Source of the DNA: Pleodorina starrii
Taxonomy: Eukaryota > Chlorophyta > Chlorophyceae > Chlamydomonadales > Volvocaceae
DNA: 64,000 bases
Assembly (NCBI GenBank): GCA_030267565.1
Contig: BRXU01000003.1
Location: 4,687,001 to 4,751,000, forward strand
Direction: 5' to 3'
This document shows, in pieces, positions 34,657 to 47,443 of the stretch. Position 1 is the first letter of the stretch. Every line of letters begins with the position of its first letter. Below the pieces are notes generated by a model. That model saw nothing but the letters and a program-made list of their open reading frames with translations, searched no databases and was not told the origin of the DNA. Made by a program: the position numbers and the translations under genes.

Positions 34657-37600
34657 CTAGCCCTGCCCTAAGAGCCGCCGCTGGAGCTCAAGCAGCCGCG
34701 CCACTTCCGGCAGCATGTCCAGCGTGGGATCCTCCAGCTCCAGCTGCTCCAAGTACTGCACCATGAAGTGCGGCCCGGGGTCCATGGGGTCAAGCTCCAC
34801 GCCCGCTCGCCCCGGCATCATCGACCGCTGCACGAGCACATTCAGCTCCAACCCTGACCCCAGCCCCCCGGCCGGCGGCCTTGCGGTCCGCAGCAGCCAC
34901 TCAGCATCCGCACGCCCCGAATCACCGCCCGATCCCTCGCCTCCGCCTTCATCTTCGCCCTGCTGCCCGGGCCGGCTTGCCACTGGCGCCTGCGAAGCCT
35001 GCGCTGGCGCCTGCGACCCCTGCCCTGGTGCCTGCGACATCTGCCCTGGTACCTGCGACCCCTGCCCTGGCGCCTGTGACATCTGCTCTGGCACCTGCGC
35101 AGCGGCCGCGGACGGGGCGTCCTCCGGCTGCTGCGGCGGCGCGGCGCGCTTGCGCGGTGGTAATACTTGCAGGTCCTGGCGCCAGCGCTCGCGCTGCGCC
35201 TCGGCCAGCTGCCGCTGCAGGTCCTCCACCTGCATCTGGTAGCGCAGCTCCGAAGCGTGCATGTGCTGCATGGCGGCGGCGGCGCGCTCCTCGGCGGCGT
35301 CGCGGGCCTGGCGCTGTTGCTGCAGCTGCCGCTTGATGTTGGAGATGTCGGCCTGGAGGAGGAATTGTGGAAGTGCAACGCGAAGATAGTACTGGATGCA
35401 GCCGCTAGGAGGAAAGGAGGGAGGGACGAACCCAACAGGCTCGGATGATAATTTGATAAATGAATCCTTGTGCATTGGACCCAGAGGGTCACCGGTGGAT
35501 GATGGTAAAACGTGATGAGCTTGAACCCGGTGGTCACATACCACCACATCGGCGGAGGGAATGCGCCACGGACATACTAGGGGAGGCGAGCAGGGCGCCC
35601 TGCATTGGCTGCAGCAGCCCGTGAAGTGTGTAGCCAGGAGCACCGCCGCACCTGGAGACCGCCGTGTTCCCGTTCCATGGCGTGCAGCCGCAGCTCAGCC
35701 GTCTCCGCACGCGCCGTCGCGATGGCCAGCTGGTGCAGCACGACCAGGTCCATGTCCGCGGCGGTGCCTGGCGGCCGTGCGGGAGGAGAGAGAGGATTAG
35801 GAGGATTATGCCGATAGCGAAGCCTGGCCGGGGCAGGTCTCAGGACAGGCGCGTTCATCGTTGACACCGCCGGGCGCAGGCAGATGGGAGATGACACCAT
35901 GCGCATCAAGCCCATGCCACCGACATGCGCGATGCGCATCCCTCCCTCAGCAACACGCGCCGTGCACACGCCTTGACCCGTCGATGCGCAAGCCGGGTTC
36001 GAGGCGTGACAGAACTGCAGCGCCACCTGCGTAACCAAGCACCTACAGAGGCCGCACCGCCACCCGTGACCACTCACCCGTTGCTGCCGCCCCGCCGGCC
36101 GCCGTCGCCGCGGCCACCGCCAGCTGCTTCGCGTGCTCCGCCGCGGCCGCCAGCTCCGCCTCCGCTGCGCTGCGCTGCCGGTCCAGCGCCGCACGGAATT
36201 CCGTCTCCGCGGCGGCGAGCATGCCGCGCAGAAGCGCCGCCTCCTGCTGCGCGCCCGCCAACTGCTGCTGCAGCAGCTGCCGCTCGGCGGCCGTGGAGGC
36301 CACCTGGGAGGCGTCGCGGGTCTGCTGCTGCATCGTGGTCAGCAGCTGGCTGCGCAGTCGCGCCACCTCCTCGCCTGGTGGATCGAACAGGCAGATAGCG
36401 AGATGTCGCCAGGCAAGGTTAGCGGGTATAGGCCAGGGCCAGTGGGTCCTGTAGCTGCGGGGGCGCAGTGGAGTGGGCCGCAGCAGTTGCGTGGAAGGAT
36501 GCGGGTCCACGAAAGCAAAGGCTGTCAAGGCTGGCGCGTCCAGTCATACGGTGATCTACTCACGCAGGTCGCACACTATGTCGTGCATGTCCCGCGCGGC
36601 CGCCGCGACCTCCTGCCCGCCCTCGCGCGTCCTCCGCAGCCGCCGCTCCGCTGTCGCCAGCGCCAGCTGCGCCTCCGCCGTGGTCGCCTCCGCCGCCACC
36701 AAGCGCACCGCCTCCGCCGCCACGCGGGCCTTGAGACGGTCGATATCCGCCAGGGCCGCGTTGTGGCGGGCCAGCAGCTCCGAGGAGCCCTCACGCAGCA
36801 CCTGCACACACCATTCGGGCAAAAGAAACCGGCCGCAAGTGAGAGCCTGAACCGATCGCACCGAACTTCGTTAGGGGCAACGTGGTTACGATACCACGTG
36901 GTTAATGACACTTTAGGTCGGGTTATGTCGGGTCTGACAAGCTTACCATGCAGGGCACCATGCCCCGAAGGCCATGGCACCGACACTACGAGAGGACCCC
37001 TTCCTTAGATGGGATGTCCGCCCAGCCCGACGTTTGACCGAAGTGGCGGCCCCACCAGCCAGCTCCGCTCGCCCGGACCGGCCTGGCTCACGCGCTCTCT
37101 CTCTCTCCCTCTCTCTTACGGTCTCACTTGCAGCTGCTGCTCCGCGAGCTCCGCTCGGTGGCGCGTCACCGCCAGCGCCGCCTCCATATCCGCCAGCCCA
37201 GCCTGCGTGGCGCTCAGCTGCGCGGCGGTGGACATCAGACGGTACTGCTGCGCCAGGCCGGCCACCAGCGGCGGGCTCTCCAGCAGGTGCATGTCCAGCA
37301 AGTGACCCATGGGTCCGCTGCCGCCCAGCGCCACCATCACGTGCCCCACCAGCGTCAGCGTGTGATAGGCCCGGGCGGTAGGCATGTCCTGGGGCCCGCC
37401 TGGAGCATGGGGAAGGGAGTAGGGCGAAAGATGGGTAAAGGGGGGCCCGTCCGGATAATGACCTAACGGTAAAACATTTCCCATCATAGGAAGAACAGGG
37501 TATACGGTACGGTATCACTCACCCGCCGCGGCTAGGTCTCGCCACGCGCCGGTGGCCGTGTCCAGCACCGCACCATCCGCAAGCTCGCCCGACCCGTCGT

Positions 37601-40600
37601 AGCCGCCGTGAACCACCAGGTAGCGGTCGTCCACGACCTCGGCCGCGTGGCCCCGCCGGGATCTGGGGGCGGAGCCCTACGCAAGGAGGCGACGCCGCGG
37701 CAGCCGGCACGCAAGCAGGGCCGGGGGCGCCAGCGCGGCTGTGTGGTTACGCGGGGCCCTAATTTGCCGGCTTGATACCGGCATGCAGGCTCGGCGAACG
37801 CGTGCCCAGGTGTCGATACAAACAACGGGTTTGCTGGTGGCGACGGCAGGCACTTGTTCAAGGGCGCTTTTGTCGGGGCCTTTGAAGGGGCGGCCCTGGA
37901 CGCCGCAATCTCTCTCTCTCTCTCCCTCTCTTACCGACGTGCGCAGCTGCTCCCAGTGCCAGGTCTGCGGGTCCAGCACCCAGGAGTCGCCCAAACACTC
38001 CATCCCGTTGAAGCCGCCGTGCACGAACAACCGGCCGCCCACCAGCGCCGCCACGTGGTTGCGGCGGGGGGGCGGCTGGTCACCTGCAGGGAGCCCAAAG
38101 GGTCCAAGAGCAGCGCCGGCGGCGGATGTCGTTCAATGCATTGGCGTCCGCCATCCGGCTCGCGAGCCCATGTGTCCCTGACCGCTTGCCTCCTGCGCCC
38201 TGTCCTGGATTCCTTTCCCTGTCCTGGACTCCTTCCCCGCTGTCCGTCTCCCCACTGCTGCGCTGTGCGCGTGCCCTTGCCCTTACCCGTCGTGTTGGGC
38301 TGCCACCACTCCAGGTGGTCCAGATGGAAGGCCCACAGCTCCCCCAGCGTGCCGCGGGAGCTGGCGTAGCCGCCAAACACGTACAGCGACCGGCCCTCGT
38401 CGTGAGCCGTGACCGTGTGGTGCGAGCGGCCCGGCGGGGTCCGGTTGCGCGGCACCACGGCGCGCACCGTCGCCGCCCAGCCGGCGCTGTCTTCTGCATG
38501 GGGCCAGAGCGAGCACGTCCTGAGAAACAAGCCCGCCCAGCATGTCCATGTGGGCGACATCACTCAAGGTCATGGCGTCACACGCACTGCGTGTCAGACG
38601 GGCAGCTGAGCACAGCCACGCAGCGACAGTCACGCTGTCTGCATCATCTTATGCATAGCCCCCACGAAGCAGCCGCAGCGGAGGGGCGACGGAGACGGTC
38701 AAGCAATAGAGGATTGTGGGCTCGCGGCCCTGGGGCCGCGCAGGACTATCACCCCCAGTTACCCAGCTACCCACCCGCCGCGCGCACGGTGACTGCTTGG
38801 ATGTCCATGAGCTCCGCGGTGCCGTCGAATCCACCCACCACCACAAACTGGTTGGGGCTGGTCACGCAGGCCGCGTGGTCGCGCCGCGTGTGCAGCGGCA
38901 GCTTGCCGGTTCCGCCGGTCCCAGCGGTGCTCCGCAGCGTGCCCGCCTCCGCGCCGCCCGCGGGCTCCGCTTCAGGCTGCACCTCCACCTGGTGCCAGCG
39001 GAACGTGGCGCCGCCGCCGTCTGCGGGTGTGGACACGTAGGGATAACGTGCGGTGCAGCGCGGCGCAGAACGGTGTGCTGGGGAGGCGGTGCAGCGGTTG
39101 CCCTCGCGCGGCGTCCTCCTCCGTGGTCATGGTGGGCAGGATGGAGCCGCACCGGTGTGGAACGTCAGTCCAGCAGCTATGCTAATGCGCCACGAGCGCA
39201 CTGCGATGCGCATCCAACACCTGATAAACGCCTGTTTAGGCCACCGCAACGTTGCGCCCAATCCCCATGCAACCGCATCGCTGCTGGTCTCGCCCCCATC
39301 CCCGCCCGCCGTCGTCGTACCCGCGTAAGATATCTCCAGCACGTGCACGTCCCGAAACCACTCCTCCTCGTTGACGCCCCCAAACACCACCAGCACGCCC
39401 GCCACGTCCGGGATCACCGCCTCCACTTCCGCGTGGTGCCCCTGAATTGTCGATGTGCCCGTCAGCTGCAGCGGCGCGGTCGCAGTCCCCCGGTACACCG
39501 CCGCCCCGCCGCGCCCCATCGTCCCAGTGCTGCCTGTGCCGCCCTCTGCCGCTTCAGCCGAGGTCGCGGTCGCGGTGCCTGATAGCGTTGAGCGCATGGT
39601 CCTGTGCACAGGCAGCGGCTGCGTCGCGGCGCCTGGTGGCGGCGCGTGCGGCAGCTGCAGCGCGCGCAGGCAGAAGGTGCTATGGCGGCACCGCGGCGGC
39701 GGCTGCCACTGGTCGGGGTCGGGCGGCAGGGAGTGCCAGCGCAGCGGCTTTCCCAGCAGGCCGCCCTCCGCGCTCACGACGAAGCCGCGCAGCAGCTCGC
39801 CGCGCAGGGCGTTCAGCTCGGACATGACGGCGCGCACGTGGCCCTGTACGGCGGCCCGGTCCTGCCGTACAAGCTCCATCTGGTGCTCGTACATGGGCTC
39901 CAGCTCCTGCTCAGCGGAGGCGAGGGCGATACCGTAACGCGTAACCCTTCCAAGCCGATCTTGCGCAGCGGCCACACTAGGTGTTAGAAAAGATGGCAGC
40001 TGCCCCGAATTTTGAGGTGACCGCATGGCAAATAAAGACTGCACAGAGGACCGAGTGAACAAATGGGCTCATCACCACTGCATTTCGCTGACCTGTTTTG
40101 CCCTTGCCCTGTGCTTCTCCAAGCTTAGCCTTACCTGCAGGCGGTGTATCTCCCGCAGGTGGAGCCTCACAGATCGCGCTTTGCCCAGCACCCGCCACGC
40201 GTCAAACGCCGCCGCCAGGGTAGACCTGTTGCGCGAGAGCTGCCGCGCCAGCAGTATCCGCCGGTTGCGCACGGCGCGGCGGGTCATGCCGCACCACGCG
40301 CGCAGCGCCGCAACGCCCCGCCGGCGGCCCCATGCGCGCTCGCGAGGCGCCAGGCGCAGGGCAGTCAGGGCATGCGACATGAGGTCGTGCCTGCCGAGGT
40401 AGGAGGGTTTGGGGGATTGCGGTTTTGCGAGGGAAAGGAGGCCGCGGAGGGACGAGATGCATCAAAGATGCCTGCGTATCTGCATGAGCTTCCCTCGCCG
40501 TAGCGCCCCGCCGCCCCGGCCGATGTTACACTTCACCCGCCAGACCGGGCGACACCTTACGGCCGTCTCCAGTGCGCGCCCCGCAGTGGTGAGCAGCGCC

Positions 40601-43600
40601 AGCCGCCGCGCGGCAGCCCGCCAGCCGGCCAGCAGGATCGCCTGCCGCCGCCGCCTCCACGTGGCGTGCAAGGCGGCGAGCTTGCGGCGGAGGCAGCACA
40701 TGCGGCCTGACAGCGCGGCCCAGCTGCGCAGTGCGGTACGCAGCGCGGCCCGGCGGTGCATCGCGTCCAGCCGCCGGCCCAGGCGCGTCTGAGCGACCCA
40801 GGTCTACGATGGCATTCAGAGTGGCAGTAAGGATGGGCGTATCGGGAGGACGTCGGAAGTCGGCATACGCGTTGAGGATGCAGGCCAAGAACCGCAAGCG
40901 TTCCATTATTGCTGTCACATTGAGCCTTGTCAAACATCTGCAAGCAAGCTGTGGCAAGCGTGTTTGGTGTGTTGATGCACGGAAACCTCAGCCGGTGAGG
41001 TTCGCGGGTAGAGGGTTCCTTGACCAGGGTATTCGGGTTTCATTCCTGCCATGGAGGCAAGACCAGCGAATCGACCCCTTGAGCCCACTTTCCACGACAG
41101 GTGGCGCGGGGACACTCGACGCAAATGTGCCATACATGGACACATACCCCCCAAGCAGCCACCCACCTTGAACGCCGCCACTGTGGCCACCCTCGCCAGC
41201 CGCTGCCGCAGCGCCGCCTCGTCCTGCCGGCTCCGTGCGACCGCCGCCGCCAATCCCCGCCAGCCAATGCTGAGCAGCACCCGGCAGCGATGCGCCTCGG
41301 CGCCCCTCAGGCGCTGCCGCTTCGCCCGCAGCTCTCCGGCGCGCCGCGCCCACGCTGCCAGCAGCCGCCGGCAGCGCGCCAACGCCACCCGGCGCCCAAG
41401 GCGCCGCAGCAGCAGACCCTCCTGTGCCGCTGCGGCCCACGCCAGCAGCACGGTTCGCCGGTAGCGCGCGACTGCGCGCTGACGGGCCTGCCGCTGACGC
41501 CTGATGGAAAGGCGTTGGTGAGGCCGCGGGGTGGGGTGTGCGGTCAGGCCGTGTCCTGTAACTGTCGGTTGCAAAAGGGCGCTCGACCGACCACTACAAG
41601 CGGGTACACTGCTGACCACCAAGATCCGTGCATGCTTGCCGGGGTGGACGCACAGGGAGGAGGGGCGCCAGAGCGGCCATCCCTCTCCTAAGCCGTACCA
41701 GCCGATATTCCAGCACGACATCGGAACACATTTGGGCCCTATACGTCCTGCAGCTAAGCTGTAAGCCTGTAACGCACCTGCTGGTGAGGACCAGCATCTG
41801 CCACTCCCCCATCACTACACCCAGGTCCCGCTGCCGCCACACCGCCGCCGCCCACACCAGCCGCCTGTTGCGGGTGGCAATGCGCCGCCAGGCGTGCAGC
41901 GCGCGGCTCGTCTTGAGCGCCATCAGCCGCCGCGAGTAGACGATCCAGGCAGAGCGCATCAGCCTTACGAACTTGCGGCCGGTGAGGCCCTGCGAGCACC
42001 GAGGGGCACATGGCGTAGCAGGCGATCTCCACTCGGGCTGGGCTCGTGCGTGTCCAGGTTTCGTTCTCACCAATCAGAATTCGAAATTCTGACGGCGGCT
42101 TCAGCAGGGGCGTTGCCCTCTGCCCAGCCGGCCAGCTAGCTGGCTGCCGATGCGGTGTCCGGCGAGTCCATACGAATACCCGAGGTCTCACCGCAGTGGC
42201 ATCGAATAGGCGACAGCGCTGGCCGTTCCCACAAGCCCCGCCGCGCCCCGGTCCTGTCGCCGCGTTTCAGCTACTACCTCTCTGCCCTGTACACTGACGC
42301 CGCGCCGGAGCCCGCACCCGTACCCGAAGGCCGCCTCCCTGTCACGCACCGCTGCGTCCTGCATCTGCTTCCGGTGCTCCTCCCTCAGGTCCGTCAGCTC
42401 CCGCCGATGACGCACCTCCTGGCCGCGGAACTCGTCTAGCTGCGCAGCAGCGGCACGCGTGCAGTGCAGCGCGGCTCAGAACGCAACAGCCAGATGCAAG
42501 CGATGATGGGGGAACACACTCCTTCGGTCCAGGCCCGGGTGGCCCCCGCCCCCTAAACAGCCATCAAGCCCACCACGGGCCCGGTCACCCCATCGCGCCG
42601 CAGGCAGCAAAGCACGTACACGCACACAGCGACGTTTCCTTCTAGCGCTTGCAGTGACGCATTGCGCTGGCTGGCGGCCCCTACAGTACACACTTGCGCA
42701 TCTGCAGTACACAAAGGGCCCGCTGGCCCGCTGGCTCTACGCTTCCGAGGGTCTGGAGCCCACAACAGCAACAGCAGCCACAAGACCAACTTGCATACCT
42801 GCGCGCGCAGCGCGTCGCGCTGCTGCTCCAGCGACATGAGCGCGCGCATCTTGGCCTGTTCCCACGTGCTGCCGCCCATGCCGGGGGTGCCCACCGCAAG
42901 CGCCGCCGCCACCATCGGATACGGCCCCGCTGGCTGCAGTGGCCCTGCCTCCCGCAGCGCGGCCACGTGCACCGACGCCGCCGCGCTCGCCGTCGCGCTC
43001 GCATAGCCCATCGGCGCAGACACGCCAATGCTGCTGGTGGCGGCCGCTCCGCCGGCTCTCACTCCGCCAGAGGCCGCAGCGCCGCCGCCGTGCGCGAAAT
43101 GGTTCTCGCCCTCCTCCGTTCCGTAGTTGCCGCGCGGCTGTGCGTTTTCATTGCGCCGCCTTCGCATCATGACGGACGGTACCGTCGCCGCGGCGGACGC
43201 CGCCACGGATGCCGCCAGCGCCCGCGCCTGGCCACGCGGCCCCTGCGCCGCCTGCAGGCGGACGACAGCGGCGTCCGCCGTCATTGGCTGGCCCGACGGC
43301 GGCGGCGGGTAGTACGTAACGGGCGCTGGCGGCGCTCCGCTGGCGTGTATACCGTCGTATGCAGCCGCGCTGGCGTGACTGGTGCCGCCCAGCACGCTCC
43401 GCGGCACCGGCAGCAAGTCCACGGCTGGCGGCGGCATGACGGCTTGTGCCGCGACCGCGGCGCCCATAGCCCGATCTGGGTCCGGCGGATATGCTCCCGG
43501 CTGTTGGTGCTGCTGCTGTTGCTGATGAAGCTCGTGCTCAAGCTGTTGGACGCGGTCTGACAACGCCACCACCGCCGCGCTTCTGTCAGCCTCCCACATG

Positions 43601-44482
43601 CTCTGCGGCGGCCCCAGGTCCCGGTGCGGCAGGCCCTGGCGGTACAGCCTAAGGGGCACCTCTGCGCGGTGAAGGCGTCGGGACGAAGCGAAGAGGGGCA
43701 TGGGATGGGTCATTTAGGAGTCGAGAAGGTGTGGGTGGCATTCGGGGCCGACCAGAGATCGCAGGGAAGAACGCATGGGTAAACGTTGTGGAAGCCCATC
43801 TGAGACTGCGGTGGGTTGAGCCGCGGGGGGCAACGGCGGCCGCGCCGGGGCTTCAATGCCTCTGCGGTTCGACGTGGTGGCTGCGACCTGCGTGACTGCC
43901 TGTATTTCACCTGGCCTCAGGGCTGCCTGCACGGATGCCGCCGTCACGGTGCTGGAGGCCGCTGCAGCACCACCATGTGGCTCCGCGGCTGGCGCTCGCG
44001 GGCTGGCGGTGGCCGCTAGGGGTTCAAACAGGCGGCGCACTGAGTTTGCGGCACGCGCGCTCGAACGCACACCCGCCGCGGAACCCCCGGGGAGGCTTGC
44101 CGGCCCACCGCCGTACACGGCCATGCTCTCCAGCTGTCGAGTGTGTTCGATGGATTGGTCGACAAAGCCGCCAACGGTACAGACAGCTGGTGGCTGAGAG
44201 ATGGGCACCGGAAGGGAAACATCTGCACGGGAGCTTGCAGCTCCATCGGGCTCCATCGGGCCAGCTCCATCGGGCTGCTGGGTCAATGCGAGGTCTGGCA
44301 GCGCAGGCAGCACCACAGGGCACTGAAAGCCGCTACCGAAGCGCTCTTCGAGCTCGCGGAGGCGGGCGTCGAGGAACTGCACAAGCAGCAAAATGCACGA
44401 GGCCTGAGAACGGAAGCGTCAGGCTACCCTAAACCTGCTGTAAGACCTGACTAACCTGCACACGCTCTCGAGCTGTCGCCAT
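34657..44482 (-). CDS. Giant Sfi1-like/kelch-propeller/coiled-coil protein
   Basis: Eighteen minus-strand exons keep one frame for 1813 residues: 44482-44456, 44376-43911, 43661-42799, 42439-42350, 41989-41778, 41500-41167, 40788-40556, 40390-40135, 39906-39321, 39020-38775, 38493-38287, 38083-37935, 37676-37523, 37399-37128, 36801-36564, 36374-36078, 35767-35652, 35352-34657. Residues 1-452 are mostly disordered with a short coiled coil. About 453-827 are Arg-rich helices with some ten Trp at roughly regular spacing (ALHAW, LLAW, RLLAAW, ALRSW, LLAGW, ALRAW, AFDAW), like Sfi1 centrin-binding repeats. About 900-1310 hold kelch blades (VVFGG, VVVGGFDG, LYVFGGY, LFVHGGFNG, LVVHGGYDG). About 1310-1680 is coiled coil, then a Gln/Pro-rich tail. 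I infer a cytoskeletal or centriole/basal-body scaffold. The exon 2/3 junction is the least certain; a two-gene alternative is unlikely because every junction keeps phase. Confidence 0.8.
34980..35100 (-). repeat. Coding minisatellite, SQxPGQx heptads
   Basis: About five tandem 21-bp units in the last kelch-gene exon encode SQAPGQG, SQVPGQM, SQAPGQG, SQAPAQA and SQAPVAS. Units 1 and 3 are almost identical at DNA level, so this tract probably varies in length between strains. Confidence 0.8.
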
Positions 44483-44906
44483 AATGGGATGATGCTACAG
44501 GGAGTTGAGCCAAACTCATCATTCTGCAACGCTGCCACAGCTGGGGTTCTTGTCCCACAGCGATGTGCCCCTTAGGCCAGGAAATAGCCGACGACTCATG
44601 GTATAACTATGCATAATAACGCAAATCCATAACGAAGCTCACTATTTTGGTTACACACTTTGCCCTGCGGTTAAGAACCGCTTGGATCCTGGTTGGATCC
44701 ATGCAGTGGAAAACCGGCCTGACGACTGGAGGAAGATGATTGTGTAAATTTTAGTTACTTATGCAATAACATAACTTGCCTTGGCACATTCCAGAGACAA
44801 ATGTGCGTTGTCGAACTGTGCTTGCCAGCTTAATCCAGCTAACATAACTGCAACGCCATGAGTCCCTGGATAATATGATAAAAACAATTTCGCCAAGACT
44901 TGGGAG
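44483..44906. promoter_or_regulatory. Bidirectional promoter region, kelch / DUF2045
   Basis: Only 424 bp separate the two divergent start codons. The middle (44600-44900) is clearly AT-richer than both genes. No specific element is recognisable. Confidence 0.5.
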
Positions 44907-47074
44907 ATGAGGGGAGCAAATAGTGACGGTGTTCTTCGGGAGGCGTTGCGTCAGCTGCAAGGAGGGCAATCTGACGCAGAGCCTGGCGAGACATGGACGC
45001 AGGAGCAGTGGTGCGAAGCCTTCTCGTTTCTGGTGGGAAGGGGGCTCTGGGGAACAGCGCTGTTTCGTTGCAACCAACGCGTGGGGACGTCAGGGCACAC
45101 CACCTCGGAAGGGACAATCGAGGGTGTAACGCACCAGGCAAGGCTACAGGTACACAACCCGCTGGGAAGCGGAAACCTACTGCAGGTCCCCATCGTCGCA
45201 TGTCCGAAGGTTGCAGTTCCATTACAAAGTAAGATAACAACCGCTGTTAACTGCTAATGACCTGGCCCCCTGGTTCCGCCAGTTCCTTGCAGCCCCTGGC
45301 TCTCGTCACGCCCTCCTGGAGCACCAGGATGACATGCTGTGGTTCGTCACCGCCCCGGCGGCGCTCGGCCTCGGCACCCCTCCCGTGTCGCTGCGGCGCA
45401 ACACCTCCTCCGAGCTGCCCCCCGAGCTGCGCCCCGGCGGCTCAGCTTTCCCGACGGTGGACTGGGGGCTGAGCGTGCAGCTCAACCTTGTCGTACAAGC
45501 GAAGTACATCCTCACTGTCGTGCAGTGCAGGTGCGGGCGGGCTTTGCAGGGGCGCTGTATGCACACTGCAATACTAGGCTTCGCAAGAACGCTACCATCC
45601 GAACCTCTTCTACACCCCTCAATGCCGTGGCGGTGGAGCTTACGCGACACCCTAATACCGCATGCCTCACATTTCCCTGGGGGCCGCCCTTGCTACAGGC
45701 TACACACGGCGTTTCGGCTGGAAGCCCCGGTAACACTAGCACCACCTTCACTTCCGCAACTGATGCGTTGCCTTCATCCGGCCTTTCGGGGGCCCCCCAA
45801 TACCGGTATCTGCCACAGGCAGCACTCGCTGGCGCATGTGGCGCAAGGGCACGCAACGTCGGGCCACTGCAGCTCGAGTGGCCACCCAGTCGCCACCCAA
45901 ACGCACCCGCACGTCGTGGTTGCCCAGCGCCGCGTCTTCGCGAGCCCCATGGCCGCCGACGTTAACCTGGAAGAGGCCAAGTCGGGTCGCCCGCCGACGG
46001 CCTGCTACCCAGACGTGTGCTTTGCGGTGGATAACTACGAGGACGCCTTCCAGGATGTGGTAGGGGGCTCTGGGCGAAAGCACTGACCAGCACTGCCGTG
46101 CCGTACTGTACGATGCCATGGACGTACCGGCGGAAGCCGGCAGCGGTGACATGCATTGTGTGGCTTACACTGCGCCATGACTGCGCTCAAGCGACCTTCA
46201 TTACGAACAGCCCTCTTGGGTGTCACTGACGTACTTCGCTGCGTTGGAACGACGAAACCTGACGTGCTGCACACGGATACGCGAACAATATCACCACATG
46301 ATACATCCAAGCGAGGCAGCACGCCATAGGTGACTGTCATCGCGCAAACACCGAACCCCACCCCCGGAGCTGCAGCGCCCGCCCTTCCATCCCACTCCAG
46401 TCAAGCCCCACCATCGCGCACGCAACCGACACACGCCTTGCCCACCATTCGCCGCGCCGCAGATCCTTTCCCTACGCGAAGACTGCTACTGCGTAATGCT
46501 TCACGTCCACTCCAGCACCGCCAGCAGCACCAGCGATAACGACAGCGGCAGCGCCGCCAGCGCCGGCGACAGCAAGTTTCCCGGCCCTGAGCAACCGGAG
46601 GAAAGCGATTCTTCCTCCCACAAGCGCGCATCGCCTTCGGCACCCGTCCAGGCCCAGCCCCCGCAGCAGCAGCCGCAGCAGCTGCAGCAGCCCGCCGAAA
46701 AGCGCGCCGTGCTTTTCTCCGCCTACGTCACCCGGGAGCAGGTGGCGGCATACCTCGCGCAGCGCGCCGCCGAAGCTCCGAAACCCAGCCTCCTGAACCG
46801 CTTGCTGGGGGGCCCACGGCCAGGCGACGGCGCTGCTGGGAAGCCCCGCCGGGACAAGGTGGTCATGATAGGGCCGGGGGCAGTGGGGCGCGCCGAGGTC
46901 CTGGCCGCCGCGGCAGACACCGCACCAGCCGGCGGCTTGTCCTCTGGCGGCGCGGCGGGCGCGGCCGGTGGTGAGGGCGTGACGCCGTTGCAGCTGTCGC
47001 TGATGTGGATGAGCCTGCCGGCCACTGCGCTGGCGCAGGCTGTCTTGCGGTTCGGGTCTGAGGGCCATTTGTGA
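44907..47074 (+). CDS. DUF2045 (KIAA0930) family protein
   Basis: Four exons, 44907-45032, 45283-45530, 45819-46059 and 46463-47074, close in one frame at 408 residues, close to human KIAA0930 (about 404). Matching blocks in order: HQDDMLWFV (human RQDDMLFYV); DWGLSVQLNLVVQAKYILTVVQC; RRVFASPMA (QQVFASP); CYPDVCFAVDNYEDAFQDV (SYPNIFFMIDSFEEVFSDM); DCYCVMLHV; FSAYVTREQVAAYLAQR; KVVMIGPGAVGRAEV (RMKGPQGKGHAEM); and a C-terminal helix LSLMWMSLPATALAQAVL (LTYVTLPLHRIL). The molecular function of the family is unknown. Inserts rich in Ser, Gln and Ala lie between the blocks. It is divergent from the kelch gene and converges on the MED28-like gene. Confidence 0.88.
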
Positions 47075-47443
47075 CACGGCGCGGGGCCCGGCGGCTGGGC
47101 TGACGTCGGTGCCCCCAGGTGGGGCTGTAGGGCTTGCGCTGACATCAGTGGAGGCAGCGCCTAAGAGGCCGTCCTCCGCTGTATGACTGAGCATTGCGGA
47201 GGTGGCTGAAAAAAGGTCCGAGAGAGGGCGGCCAACTGCGCTTGCGGTAGAAGGAGACGCCGCAGCTTCAGCTGCGGCAGTTGGCGGACGCACGGCCAGA
47301 CGGACGGGGCGCTGTCGCCTGTCGGCGCTGAAAGAAGAACGACGTGGCCCTTGCGGTGCGACTAACGACATGCTCGCAGCAGGTCCAAACCTAGTTTAAA
47401 TGTTGCATCGACTGTTTCCCGCGGGACCCATCGGACAGGCGGT
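47075..47443. other. Convergent 3' region, DUF2045 / MED28-like
   Basis: 369 bp shared by two converging 3' ends. No TGTAA was found on either strand, so the polyadenylation signals here may be variants. Confidence 0.4.
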
